Source: CAYJBH01 sp964368625
GTDB lineage: Bacteria; Bacillota; Clostridia; Oscillospirales; Ruminococcaceae
Reading direction: 5' to 3'
DNA length: 64,000 nucleotides
Assembly (NCBI GenBank): GCA_964368625.1
Contig: CAYJBH010000014.1
Location: forward strand, 3,146-67,145
Shown: positions 9,276-17,973 of the stretch, one piece after another
Numbering within the stretch: the first letter of the stretch is position 1
How the letters are laid out: the number at the start of each line of letters is the position of its first letter
Notes under the pieces: generated by a model
Seen by the model: the letters and a program-made list of their open reading frames with translations, nothing else
What the model was told of the DNA's origin: nothing
Database searches by the model: none
Program-made: the position numbers and the translations under genes

Positions 9276-10226
9276 TCATGTAGAAGCATCACAGATAATG
9301 ACAGCTTTACCATTAATACGTTTTAATACAACACCCTTTTTTATCTCTAAACTGATCAATCTTTTTAAAAGCACCAGTCTAAACTTTGAAACCATATCAT
9401 ACGTAGGTTCTCTATGCACTTTAATTAGCTGTGCCGCTATTTCCAGCTGAACCGCCTTGTGAAGGTTAGCATAGCTTTTTAGCTCTGGTAAGGGATACTG
9501 ATTTAAATAGTCTTCTGAACATTTTTTCACTAAATCTTGTGCGAGCTCGGTAGAAGCTGCAGCACGTATAATCGTACGCTCGCAGGATGGGTTAATGCCT
9601 TTTAGTAATGGAATCACCTTGTTTCGAATAATATTTCTGTTGTATAAATCCTCGTTGTTAGTAATATCCTCACAATAACTTAAGCCAATCTCATTAGCGT
9701 AATTTCTAATTTCTTCTCGTGAACAATCAATAATCGGGCGAATATAAAACTCCGACTTAGCCTTTATACCATGCATACCTGCTGATGAAGTTCCTCTCGT
9801 CATTCTTAGTAACACTGTTTCTGCAACATCACCCGCATTATGTCCCGTTGCAATTAATGCATTGTTCTCTATACTTAGCTTGCTAAAAAAAGCTCTTCTT
9901 AGGTTTCGCCCCCATGCCTCAGAACCAACAGGATTCCCTTCAATATCTCGTTTATTTTCAGCTACCTCTAAAAAAAACTTCAGGTTATGCTTTTCTGCAA
10001 GTTCTTTGCAAAAATTTCTATCGGCAACAGAATCATCACCTCTTAGCATATGGTCGAGATGAGCGACACCAATAATATCAAGTTTTAATAATCTACAATT
10101 ATTTAATAATAGGGACAACAAAACTACGCTATCGGCACCACCGGAAAGCGCAACAATTATCTTATTATTGTTTTCTATAAGTCGCCTACGTTTAACCGTC
10201 TGCAAAAATCTCTCGTTAATATTCAT
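9276..10226 (-). CDS. tilS: tRNA(Ile)-lysidine synthase, short form
   Basis: Converts C34 of tRNA-Ile(CAU) to lysidine, changing both decoding (AUA) and charging identity. The 316 residues carry the PP-loop ATP-pyrophosphatase motif SGGADS at 28-33 and the LDHMLRG and AWGRNLRRAFF segments typical of TilS. It is shorter than long TilS proteins (about 430-470 residues) and ends after the first helical substrate-binding domain, lacking the C-terminal domain. The start overlaps the dnaB stop by 11 bp. The tRNA at 56325-56401 with anticodon CAT could be a substrate if it is the Ile2 isoacceptor. Confidence 0.93.
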   Translation of the reverse strand: MNINERFLQTVKRRRLIENNNKIIVALSGGADSVVLLSLLLNNCRLLKLDIIGVAHLDHMLRGDDSVADRNFCKELAEKHNLKFFLEVAENKRDIEGNPVGSEAWGRNLRRAFFSKLSIENNALIATGHNAGDVAETVLLRMTRGTSSAGMHGIKAKSEFYIRPIIDCSREEIRNYANEIGLSYCEDITNNEDLYNRNIIRNKVIPLLKGINPSCERTIIRAAASTELAQDLVKKCSEDYLNQYPLPELKSYANLHKAVQLEIAAQLIKVHREPTYDMVSKFRLVLLKRLISLEIKKGVVLKRINGKAVIICDAST

Positions 10227-11595
10227 CGCTGTGAGTATAGTCGGGGTTTAAATAGCGTGTATGATTACCGTCCCACATAAGCCGTGCCGTTCCAAGACCG
10301 CCATGTCTATTTTTAGCTATAATGCATTCCGCCTCGGTATCATCTGCCTCATCATCATAAAGATATTCTCTAAATAAAAATAATACTGCATCAGCATCCT
10401 GTTCGATAGAACCGGAGTCTCTAAGGTCGGCGAGAACAGGACGATGTTCTTCCTTGCTACGCTTTTCTGTAGCACGGCTTAGCTGCGATAATGTTATAAC
10501 CGGAACCATAAGGTCTTTAGCCATTATTTTTAAGCTTCTGGTTATTTCACTTACTTCATTAACCCTACTGTCGCTTCTCTTTGCACTGGTCATTAGCTGC
10601 AGGTAGTCGATAACAACTAAACCTACGTTTGGCATACGTGGGTCGCTGTTTATCCTTCGTATCTTTGCCTTAATTTCCGGTACGGTTATACCGCTACTAT
10701 CATCAAGATAGATTGGCAGTTGGGATATCCTACTTGAAACTTCAGCTAACTCTCGCCATAACTCATGGTTTGTTATACCACTACGAAATATTGAGCTGTC
10801 TAGCAAGCCTTCACTGGATAATATTCTGGCTGAAAGTTGCTCTCTACTCATCTCCAAAGAGAAAATAGCAACGGCTTCCTGACAACGTTTAGCAACATTT
10901 GTTGCAATATTTAATGCAAAACTGGTTTTACCTACACCGGGTCTCGCGGCCAAGATAATCAGGTCAGATTTACCCATACCACCGAGAAGGCTATCCAAGT
11001 AATCAAACCCTGTAGGTATTCCAAGATAGCTATCCCTATCCGGACCACTAATTTTCTGTATGTATCCGAGAGTTTCGGTTATCGGTGTTTGTATATGTGA
11101 TAGGGCAGAGCTGTCGCGGCCCTGTCTTAAGTCATATATTTTTTGTTCTGCATACTCTAATAGAACCGCAGGATCAGCCTCGGTAGTAGTAGCTTCTAAA
11201 ATTTCTGTTGCCGCAGCCATCAATCGTCTAATGGTATGCTTTTGCAGGATTATAGAAGCATATGCTTTAACGTTAGATAGGGAAGGAACCGTCTCTGCAA
11301 GGCTGGCAAGATAATGCTTAGCATCATTCTCACCTGCAATGATACCATTCTCTACAATATTATTTAGTAATGTAACTATATCAATGCTTTGACTTTGTGT
11401 AAACAGCTGAATCATCTGTGCATATATCTGTCCACGTTGGCGATTGTAAAAATGATCCGGCGATAGTATTTCAATCAGTTCGGATAACAATCCTGCTTCA
11501 AGAATAACTGCGCCTAATACCGCCTGTTCTGCCTCATGGCTATATGGTTCCTCAACGCCGAGGTTTCTAAGCTGTAAATTTAAGTCTCCTGCCAT
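10216..11595 (-). CDS. dnaB: Replicative DNA helicase DnaB
   Basis: Hexameric 5'-3' helicase at the replication fork. The 459 residues comprise an N-terminal primase-interacting domain (about 1-110), a linker, and a RecA-like C-terminal domain with Walker A ARPGVGKT at 217-224, FSLEM, a Walker B-like LVVIDYLQLM and the SQLSRATEKR segment. The family length is normal and no intein is present. The minus-strand ATG is preceded by AGGATTTT. It follows rplI by 82 bp, the usual rplI-dnaB pairing of Firmicutes, and its end overlaps tilS. Confidence 0.97.
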   Translation of the reverse strand: MAGDLNLQLRNLGVEEPYSHEAEQAVLGAVILEAGLLSELIEILSPDHFYNRQRGQIYAQMIQLFTQSQSIDIVTLLNNIVENGIIAGENDAKHYLASLAETVPSLSNVKAYASIILQKHTIRRLMAAATEILEATTTEADPAVLLEYAEQKIYDLRQGRDSSALSHIQTPITETLGYIQKISGPDRDSYLGIPTGFDYLDSLLGGMGKSDLIILAARPGVGKTSFALNIATNVAKRCQEAVAIFSLEMSREQLSARILSSEGLLDSSIFRSGITNHELWRELAEVSSRISQLPIYLDDSSGITVPEIKAKIRRINSDPRMPNVGLVVIDYLQLMTSAKRSDSRVNEVSEITRSLKIMAKDLMVPVITLSQLSRATEKRSKEEHRPVLADLRDSGSIEQDADAVLFLFREYLYDDEADDTEAECIIAKNRHGGLGTARLMWDGNHTRYLNPDYTHSDEY

Positions 11596-11677
11596 AAAAT
11601 CCTATATGCCAACTACACTTAATAAATAACACTAAGTACAGCGTAGCGTTCCTTTCTTTAATAAATTTTATATAATA

Positions 11678-12121
11678 TTATTCGGCCACAACCGAAAGGG
11701 TAACCTTACCACTAACTGCGGTATGCAATTTTACCGTAACTTCATATTTTCCCAAATCTTTAATATCAGCAACGGTAACCTTTCGTTTATCAAGCTCAAC
11801 ACCAAGTTCTTTACCTATGGTCTCGGCAACATCCTTAGCAGTAACTGTTCCGTAGATCTTACCGTTAGGTGATGTTTTAACAGCAACTGTAACAGTTTTT
11901 CCAAACAATGATTCACCAAGCTTTTTTGCATTAGCTAGCTCTTCATCAGCACGATGCTGTTTTGCAAGCTCTTTATTTTTCACATCATTTAAAGCTGAGG
12001 CAGAGGCCTCAACCGCAAGACCCTTAGGGAACAGATAGTTGCGAGCATATCCGTCTGATACCTGCACTACTTCATCCTTTTTTCCGGATCCTTTTACATC
12101 CTGTTTTAAAACAACCTTCAT
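11678..12121 (-). CDS. rplI: 50S ribosomal protein L9
   Basis: Large-subunit ribosomal protein that binds 23S rRNA near the L1 stalk. The N-terminal signature is clear (MKVVLKQDVKGSGKKDEVV, then GYARNYLFPKGLA), followed by a long lysine-rich helix and a C-terminal domain ending VTLSVVAE; 147 residues is the usual length. It lies 25 bp downstream of the RNase J gene and upstream of dnaB. In many Firmicutes a GdpP-type phosphodiesterase precedes rplI; here RNase J occupies that position. Confidence 0.97.
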   Translation of the reverse strand: MKVVLKQDVKGSGKKDEVVQVSDGYARNYLFPKGLAVEASASALNDVKNKELAKQHRADEELANAKKLGESLFGKTVTVAVKTSPNGKIYGTVTAKDVAETIGKELGVELDKRKVTVADIKDLGKYEVTVKLHTAVSGKVTLSVVAE

Positions 12122-12146
12122 TTACCCTGTTCCTTTCCTTTTTTTG

Positions 12147-14117
12147 CTAAACTTCCATAATAATCGGTATAATAACAGGACGACGTTTAAGCCTCCTGTA
12201 TAGTAAGCTCTGTAGCTGTTCTGTAAGCTTGGTAGTTACAGATTGAATACTAGCTGAGCTTGAAACCTCATACTCGTAAAATACATCGGCAGCAACCGAT
12301 TTTATCTCGTCGATAATGGCGGTAGATGCTTTTCCGTAAATAAATCCTTTAGATTCTACCTCAGGTCCGGAAACTAACTCTCTGGTACTGCTCTCTATCG
12401 AAGCAACAACAACAACCAGTCCTTCTTCTGAAAGCAACTTTCTGTCTCTTAATACCGAAGTACCAACATCGCCGATTCCAAGGCCATCAACCAATACCTC
12501 AGATACGTTAACATACTCTCCCTTGGTTATCCCTTTGCTGCTAATACAAAGTGTTTGTCCTACCTCTGGAATAAATATATTTCGTTTTTCTACACCTGTA
12601 GCCTCAGCAAGCTTTGCGTGCTTTATAAGTTGACGCATTTCACCATGCACCGGTAAAAACATTTTAGGTCTCACCAGCGTTAACAAAAGTTTAAGTTCCT
12701 CAGCGCATGCATGGCCTGAAACGTGTACGTCATACATAGATTCATAAATAACATCAGCACCAAGCGTTAGAAGTCCGTTAATAACCCTACTAACAGTTAC
12801 CTCGTTACCCGGTATCGGTGTAGCAGATATGATAATAAAATCACCGGGCACTACACTTAGATTTCGATGAGTTCCATTAGCCATTCTTGACAGGGCAGAA
12901 AGCGGCTCTCCCTGACTTCCTGTGGTTACAACAACAAGTTTATCTGCCGACACATTACGCATCTCTTCCATGTTAACAATAATACCCGGCTTTGCATGTA
13001 TATACCCGAGCTCCAAAGCCATAGAAACATTTTTTTCCATGCTCCTACCGGAAAAAACAACCTTGCGATTGTGTTGTGCTGCAAGTTCAATAATTTGTTG
13101 AATTCTATAAATGTTTGAAGAAAAACTAGCAATAAAAATTCTTCTGTCCTGAGCTTGAGTGAATAATCTTTTAAAGCTCTCGGCAACCTTCTGTTCACTT
13201 TCGGTATAACCGGCTCGCTCAGCATTTGTACTATCCGACATCATACATAGAACACCTTTTTTACCATAGGTAGCAAAGGTTTTTAGGTCGATACTTTTTC
13301 CCATGATAGGGGAGAAGTCAACCTTAAAGTCACCCGTATGCAAAACTATTCCCGCTGGCGTGTCTATAGCGTATGCTACGGCGTCTGGTATAGAATGATT
13401 TACGCTAATTGGTTCTACAGTAAAAACACCGAATCTTAGTTTTTCACCCGGTTTAACAACGTTAAGCTTAGCCATATTGTTAAGCTTATGCTCTTCGAGT
13501 TTATTTTGAATAAATCCTATGGTTAACTTGGTGCCAAAAACTGGTATCTTAACCTGTTTTAATAGATATGGAATTGCACCAATATGATCCTCATGTCCAT
13601 GAGTTACTATAAGAGCTTTAATTTTAGAAGCATTTGCTATTACATAGCTAAAATCCGGGATTACCAAGTCTACGCCAAACATATGGTCGTCGGGGAATGA
13701 AATGCCACAGTCAACCAATATCATGTCACCGTCGCATTCAAATAATGTAATATTTTTTCCGATTTCTCCAAGACCGCCAAGAGGAAGTATTTTAACAGTT
13801 TTGTTAGCGTTTCCTGTAACTCGGTTGGTAGCTGAACTTCTTTTTTCTTGTTTTAATTCATTCTTAATTCTTCTAACTGTTGGGGTTTCGATTGCTGCAA
13901 GGCTTGTTGTTTTAGTTTGCTTTGAAGATTGTTTTGTAGTTTGTTTTGTTGATTTCTTTTCTGCTGATGATTTAGCTTTTGATTGAGTGCCTTTCGTGGC
14001 AGAGGCAGACTGCTTTACTTCCGGTTGTGTCATAACCTTTTCAAATGTAAACATCTGTCTTGTTTTCTTGGTTGTCTTTTCTTTTTTAGGGGCACTTTTG
14101 TTACTGTTTTGTGTCAT
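12147..14117 (-). CDS. rnj: Ribonuclease J with long basic N-terminal extension
   Basis: Beta-CASP metallo-beta-lactamase nuclease with 5'-3' exo- and endonuclease activity in mRNA turnover and rRNA maturation. The catalytic domain begins near residue 107 (KTVKILPLGGLGEIGKN); the zinc motif HGHEDH is at 173-178, followed by HTGDFKVD, the beta-CASP domain (FIASFSSNIYRIQQI) and a C-terminal domain. The protein has 656 residues against about 555 normally. The excess is a 106-residue N-terminal extension composed mainly of Lys, Thr, Ser and Gln, probably disordered. The extension is in frame with no visible ribosome-binding site near the domain boundary. It heads the minus-strand block. Confidence 0.94.
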   Translation of the reverse strand: MTQNSNKSAPKKEKTTKKTRQMFTFEKVMTQPEVKQSASATKGTQSKAKSSAEKKSTKQTTKQSSKQTKTTSLAAIETPTVRRIKNELKQEKRSSATNRVTGNANKTVKILPLGGLGEIGKNITLFECDGDMILVDCGISFPDDHMFGVDLVIPDFSYVIANASKIKALIVTHGHEDHIGAIPYLLKQVKIPVFGTKLTIGFIQNKLEEHKLNNMAKLNVVKPGEKLRFGVFTVEPISVNHSIPDAVAYAIDTPAGIVLHTGDFKVDFSPIMGKSIDLKTFATYGKKGVLCMMSDSTNAERAGYTESEQKVAESFKRLFTQAQDRRIFIASFSSNIYRIQQIIELAAQHNRKVVFSGRSMEKNVSMALELGYIHAKPGIIVNMEEMRNVSADKLVVVTTGSQGEPLSALSRMANGTHRNLSVVPGDFIIISATPIPGNEVTVSRVINGLLTLGADVIYESMYDVHVSGHACAEELKLLLTLVRPKMFLPVHGEMRQLIKHAKLAEATGVEKRNIFIPEVGQTLCISSKGITKGEYVNVSEVLVDGLGIGDVGTSVLRDRKLLSEEGLVVVVASIESSTRELVSGPEVESKGFIYGKASTAIIDEIKSVAADVFYEYEVSSSASIQSVTTKLTEQLQSLLYRRLKRRPVIIPIIMEV

Positions 14118-14139
14118 AAATTACCTTCATGTTTATTTT

Positions 14140-14320
14140 TACAATTAAAACGACACAAACCCTCCTGTCGTATAATTCGACAACAGGTGTATTTGTTAAG
14201 TTTTAATATTATTCTCAATTTATTACTATTAATTTTATATTAAAAAGTTTTAATAATCTATAATTTAAAGCCCATATCAATAATCGGGCACAATTAACTA
14301 AGGGGCACTATCTATTTATA
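14140..14320 (-). other. Long 5' leader of the RNase J operon with inverted repeat
   Basis: This fills most of the 368-bp gap between the RNase J gene and the flavin reductase. If the promoter at 14320-14348 is used, the RNase J mRNA has an untranslated leader of about 195 nt. It contains an interrupted inverted repeat (CCTGTCG 14164-14170 facing CGACAACAGG 14178-14187) close to the start codon and otherwise only AT-rich sequence. No DnaA-box cluster, riboswitch consensus or small ORF with a ribosome-binding site was seen. Confidence 0.4.
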
Positions 14321-14348
14321 GATTACTACTTTTTATGATGAATGTCAA
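14320..14348 (-). promoter_or_regulatory. Candidate promoter of the rnj-rplI-dnaB block
   Basis: A consensus -35 TTGACA (348-343 of 14 kb) is followed after 17 bp by TAATCT (325-320) on the minus strand. The -10 is imperfect, so strength is uncertain, but no better promoter was seen between here and the RNase J start. Confidence 0.45.
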
Positions 14349-14408
14349 GAAATATTTAAATTAGCAGTAAATAATCAGAAAATACTATGTAAATAAAGTG
14401 AATTCTAT

Positions 14409-14437
14409 TGACCGATTATTATATTAATATTATAATC
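14409..14437 (+). promoter_or_regulatory. Sigma-A promoter of the flavin reductase gene
   Basis: TTGACC (14409-14414) and TATAAT (14432-14437) with a 17-bp spacer, 49 bp before the start codon. Confidence 0.75.
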
Positions 14438-14485
14438 AGTATATAATTATTATATACATAAACATAAAATTATAGAAAGGCAATT

Positions 14486-14983
14486 ATGAATTTAAGAGAA
14501 TTAACGGTTCACGAGCTTTCGTTAAATCCATTTAATTTAAAGGATGAGTGGGCTTTGCTCTCGGCAGGTAATATAGAAAAGGCCAACACCATGACGGTGT
14601 CATGGGGTGGCCTCGGTGTTTTATGGGGTAAGAGTGTTGTTACAATTTATGTTCGCAACCATCGCTATACATATGAATTTTGCGAAAGAGAAGATTATTT
14701 TTCGCTTTCATTCACCGGCAATGAATATAAAAAGGATTTAGGTTATCTTGGGTCAAAATCAGGTCGCGATGAGGATAAGTTATCGAAAACCTCATTAACT
14801 ATGAGTTATAGCGATTGTGTACCTTATATTGAGCAGTCGGAATTAGTCTTTATATGTAAAAAACTATACCATACCGATTTAGATCCTAATAATTTTTACG
14901 ATGAAGAAATTGAAGGGAACTATCCTGATAAGGATTATCATCGCGTTTATATCGGTGAAATTGTTAAGGTATTAGGACGGTAA
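14486..14983 (+). CDS. Flavin reductase-like FMN-binding protein
   Basis: A 165-residue protein of the flavin reductase-like domain family, which bind FMN and use NAD(P)H or act as electron-transfer flavoproteins. The N-terminal segment with KANTMTVSWGGLGVLWGKS followed by RNHRYTYEFCE is the family's FMN-phosphate-binding region, and YFSLSFTGNEY follows. Start supported by GAAAGG seven bases upstream. The substrate is unknown. The last 12 bp overlap the end of galK on the opposite strand, so the 3' ends converge without a terminator between them. Confidence 0.82.
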   Translation: MNLRELTVHELSLNPFNLKDEWALLSAGNIEKANTMTVSWGGLGVLWGKSVVTIYVRNHRYTYEFCEREDYFSLSFTGNEYKKDLGYLGSKSGRDEDKLSKTSLTMSYSDCVPYIEQSELVFICKKLYHTDLDPNNFYDEEIEGNYPDKDYHRVYIGEIVKVLGR

Positions 14984-16252
14984 TACCTCACATATACCTA
15001 TTGGCCTTATCGAAAGTCGGTGACAATTCTTATCGCCAAACACCTTCTCTAATTCGGCTTGATACTCATCAGCTAAATCTTTAGGAACAAACGCTTGGAT
15101 AGTTCCTGCAAAACCGCCACCCTGCAGGCGACAAGCCCCTCTGTCAGCTAGAATTAGTCGACTTATGCAAAGCGCAAGAGGTATATTTTGAACCTTACTA
15201 TCTTCTGGTTTATAAGCATTTTGCAAAAACTCAAACGATGAATGTCCACATTCCTTAATAGTTTCTAAAAAACCCTTTATGTTGTTTTCTTTTGCGGAGG
15301 TATACGCTACATCTACCCGAGTGCATTCCATGTTAAAATGCAAAGCTCTCATTGCTGCACGATCCCCAAGTTTACTACGCACTTCGGGCAATCTTTTTAC
15401 AAGCTCATTTAATGGAATTTCTCTTAACAATGATTTATCAAACATTGCAGCTACTGCCTTCATCTCGATAGGTATAGAAGCATAATCTGCGGTTAGATCT
15501 GCATGATTTCCTCCGGTATCCGTTATACATAGTTCTAGGTCATGCGTACCAAGATTAAAATCTAGCTGCTCAACAACAGGATTTGCGGTATCTTTAAAAT
15601 CTATTCTAACAATACCGCCTACAGCGCATGCCATCTGATCCATAAGACCGCTTGGTTTGCCAAAATAAACATTCTCAGCATATTGGCCAAATTGAGCAAT
15701 TTTTATAGGATTAAAGCTATGATCGTTGTATAGTCCATTAAATATTTCTCCTATACAAACTTCAAATGCAGCAGAAGAAGAAAGCCCCGAGCCGCGCAAA
15801 ACATCGTTAGTAGTATAGGCGTTAAATCCACCCACCTTGCCGTTATTCATCGTAAATGCCTTTGCAACACCCCTAATTAACGAAGCTGAATGCTCTTTCT
15901 CTTCATCTACAATATCTAAGTTATCTAGATTAACTTTGTCGGTTTTGTCATAACCTTCCGACTTTAATGTTACGCATTCGTTATCGGTTTTTACCGCTAC
16001 GGCTATCATATCTAAATTAACAGACCCGGCCAACACTATTCCATTATTATGATCAGTATGATTTCCGGCTATTTCGGTTCTGCCAGGTGCTGAAAAAATT
16101 CTAATATCGCCATCACCATACAATTCGCAAAAGCTGTCGATAGCATTCTTGTAGCGCTCCTTCATACCTACAGAACGAGAACCATATAGCTCAGTAAACA
16201 CAGCATCAAGGCTCCCGTCTGATAATTTTTTATTCCATAATTCTCTATTCAT
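14972..16252 (-). CDS. galK: Galactokinase (GHMP kinase)
   Basis: Phosphorylates alpha-D-galactose to galactose 1-phosphate, first step of the Leloir pathway. The galactokinase signature appears as APGRTEIAGNHTDHNNG, the GHMP ATP loop as RGSGLSSSAAFEV, and the C-terminal GHMP motif as CRLQGGGFAGT. At 426 residues it is at the long end of the family. No galT or galE is adjacent. Start at 16252 opposite the rlmD promoter region; a TATAAT at 16291-16296 on the minus strand could serve as -10 but lacks a recognisable -35. Confidence 0.88.
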   Translation of the reverse strand: MNRELWNKKLSDGSLDAVFTELYGSRSVGMKERYKNAIDSFCELYGDGDIRIFSAPGRTEIAGNHTDHNNGIVLAGSVNLDMIAVAVKTDNECVTLKSEGYDKTDKVNLDNLDIVDEEKEHSASLIRGVAKAFTMNNGKVGGFNAYTTNDVLRGSGLSSSAAFEVCIGEIFNGLYNDHSFNPIKIAQFGQYAENVYFGKPSGLMDQMACAVGGIVRIDFKDTANPVVEQLDFNLGTHDLELCITDTGGNHADLTADYASIPIEMKAVAAMFDKSLLREIPLNELVKRLPEVRSKLGDRAAMRALHFNMECTRVDVAYTSAKENNIKGFLETIKECGHSSFEFLQNAYKPEDSKVQNIPLALCISRLILADRGACRLQGGGFAGTIQAFVPKDLADEYQAELEKVFGDKNCHRLSIRPIGICEVLPS

Positions 16253-16324
16253 AATTTATCTCTAAGCTCCTTATTAGTAACTTAAAAAACATTATATCAT
16301 ATTGAAACGGAAAATAAAATACTT

Positions 16325-17662
16325 ATGTTAAATAAAAATGAAATCATAAAAATAAAAATCACCGACATTAATAGCGAAGGTTTTGGAGTTGGTAGATTTG
16401 ATGGCATCGTGGTTTTTGTACCATATGCTGCTCTTGAAGAAGAGGTTCTATGTAGGGTTGAAAAGATTTCAAAAAACTTTTGCCATGCTAGAATAACTGA
16501 AGTAATTACTCCCTCTAATAATAGAATTGAACCTGATTGCCCTGTATATTACCGTTGTGGTGGATGTTCCTTTCGTCACATCGATTATGATGCTGAGATC
16601 GGTATAAAAAAGAATACAATAGACAGTGCTTTTAAAAAGATAGCTAAGGTTAGTTTACAGTGTGAGGACATAATTCCATCCCCAAGCACTGTCAGGTATC
16701 GGAACAAAGCTCAGCTGGTTGTAAGACAGATTGAAGGAAAAACCAGAACCGGATTTTTTGCTCCGAGGAGTCATCGCTTTATCCCGATTGAGGATTGTTT
16801 GTTACAACCGGAAATTTTCACATGCACTGCTAATATATGTTGTAGCTTCCTAGACGATAATAACATCCCATCATATAACGAAGAAAATAATAGCGGTATG
16901 ATACGCCATATTCTGTTAAGATACAGTGAATCTACATCCGACCTTATGGTGTGTATTGTTAGTCGTAAAGAATTTGATTGTAGCAAGCTTTCAAAAATAT
17001 TATCAGAGAGCATACAACAAAATGTTACTGTTTTGCTAAATATTAACCCGGATCGAACAAACGTGATTCTTGGCAAAAAAACAAACATTATCACGGGAAG
17101 GGGAAAGATAACGGAACAACTGTTTGGTATAAACTACGATATTACTCCGTATTCATTTTTCCAGGTTAATACTAAGGGGGCTCTACTCTTATATAACACG
17201 GTAAAATTATTTGCATTGCCAAAAAAACAGGATAAAGTTTTAGACCTTTATTGCGGTGTTGGCAGCATAGGCTTGTCAATTTCAGATAAATCCCAAAGTT
17301 TGCTTGGAGTAGATATAGTTAAACCGGCAATTATTTCAGCAATAAAAAATGCAAAGCGTGCTGGTTTTATTAATGCCAAATTTATTGCAGGAGAAGCTTA
17401 TAAAGGGCTTATTGCAGATTTTGATCCTGATATCGTTATTTTAGATCCACCAAGAAAAGGTTTAGATGAAAATACCATCGAACAGCTTTTATCCATACTT
17501 CCTAATAAAATAGTTATGGTTAGCTGTAATCCGGCAACAGCCGCTAGGGACGTATCAAAGCTTCTTAATTCATATAACATTGAGAGATTAATAGCAGTGG
17601 ACATGTTCGCCCGATGTGCCCATGTTGAGTGTGTGGTGCTTTTAACGCTAATAAATAGTTAA
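16325..17662 (+). CDS. rlmD: 23S rRNA (uracil-5-)-methyltransferase, RlmD/RumA type
   Basis: SAM-dependent methyltransferase forming 5-methyluridine in RNA. It has an N-terminal TRAM domain (about 1-60), an iron-sulfur cluster motif C-x5-C-x2-C (CPVYYRCGGC), the SAM-binding motif VLDLYCGVGSIGLS, the DPPRKGL motif, and the catalytic cysteine in VSCNPATAARD. The 445-residue length fits. Firmicutes often carry two paralogues (RlmCD and others), so the exact target uridine cannot be told. The ribosome-binding site is weak. Transcribed away from galK. Confidence 0.9.
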   Translation: MLNKNEIIKIKITDINSEGFGVGRFDGIVVFVPYAALEEEVLCRVEKISKNFCHARITEVITPSNNRIEPDCPVYYRCGGCSFRHIDYDAEIGIKKNTIDSAFKKIAKVSLQCEDIIPSPSTVRYRNKAQLVVRQIEGKTRTGFFAPRSHRFIPIEDCLLQPEIFTCTANICCSFLDDNNIPSYNEENNSGMIRHILLRYSESTSDLMVCIVSRKEFDCSKLSKILSESIQQNVTVLLNINPDRTNVILGKKTNIITGRGKITEQLFGINYDITPYSFFQVNTKGALLLYNTVKLFALPKKQDKVLDLYCGVGSIGLSISDKSQSLLGVDIVKPAIISAIKNAKRAGFINAKFIAGEAYKGLIADFDPDIVILDPPRKGLDENTIEQLLSILPNKIVMVSCNPATAARDVSKLLNSYNIERLIAVDMFARCAHVECVVLLTLINS

Positions 17663-17973
17663 TAAAATATTCGTTTTTCTGTTTTTTTCGTTAAGTTACC
17701 CAGCTGAATTTATCATAGGTTTTTAGAATTTGGAGCTAGCTACATCATTGAGGATAACATACTTAGCGACAAAATAACACCTTTGGTTTTAGCTATATTT
17801 TTCTTTTGGTGCTTTTTTAAATATAATTAAGCTTGTAAATATTAATAATAATGACGAATAATACTATAAATACAATTTGAAATAACTTAAAAAACACTTA
17901 CTCCTACCTTTATTAAGGTAGGAGTAAGCTGTCAAAAAAACTATTAAATCTCTTATATTGTCGGATATTGAGT
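17663..17973. other. Intergenic gap between rlmD and the capA-like gene
   Basis: These 311 bp separate two converging genes. Apart from the strong hairpin at 17897-17928 I see nothing: no ORF with a ribosome-binding site, no repeat, and no convincing terminator for rlmD on the plus strand (only a 4-bp CACC/GGTG pair before a T-run near 17815). Confidence 0.6.
17892..17928 (-). terminator. Intrinsic terminator of the asd-dapA-dapB-capA operon
   Basis: A perfect 14-bp stem (17897-17910 with 17915-17928) closes a TATT loop. Read on the minus strand it lies 45 bp after the capA-like stop and is followed by TGTTTTTT, a good U-tract; there is no such tract on the plus side. Confidence 0.85.

Noticed and set aside
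14118..14485. Possible replication origin (AT-rich divergent gap near dnaB)
   Set aside because: No cluster of TTATCCACA-like DnaA boxes and no dnaA or dnaN nearby; simple promoters and a leader explain the region.
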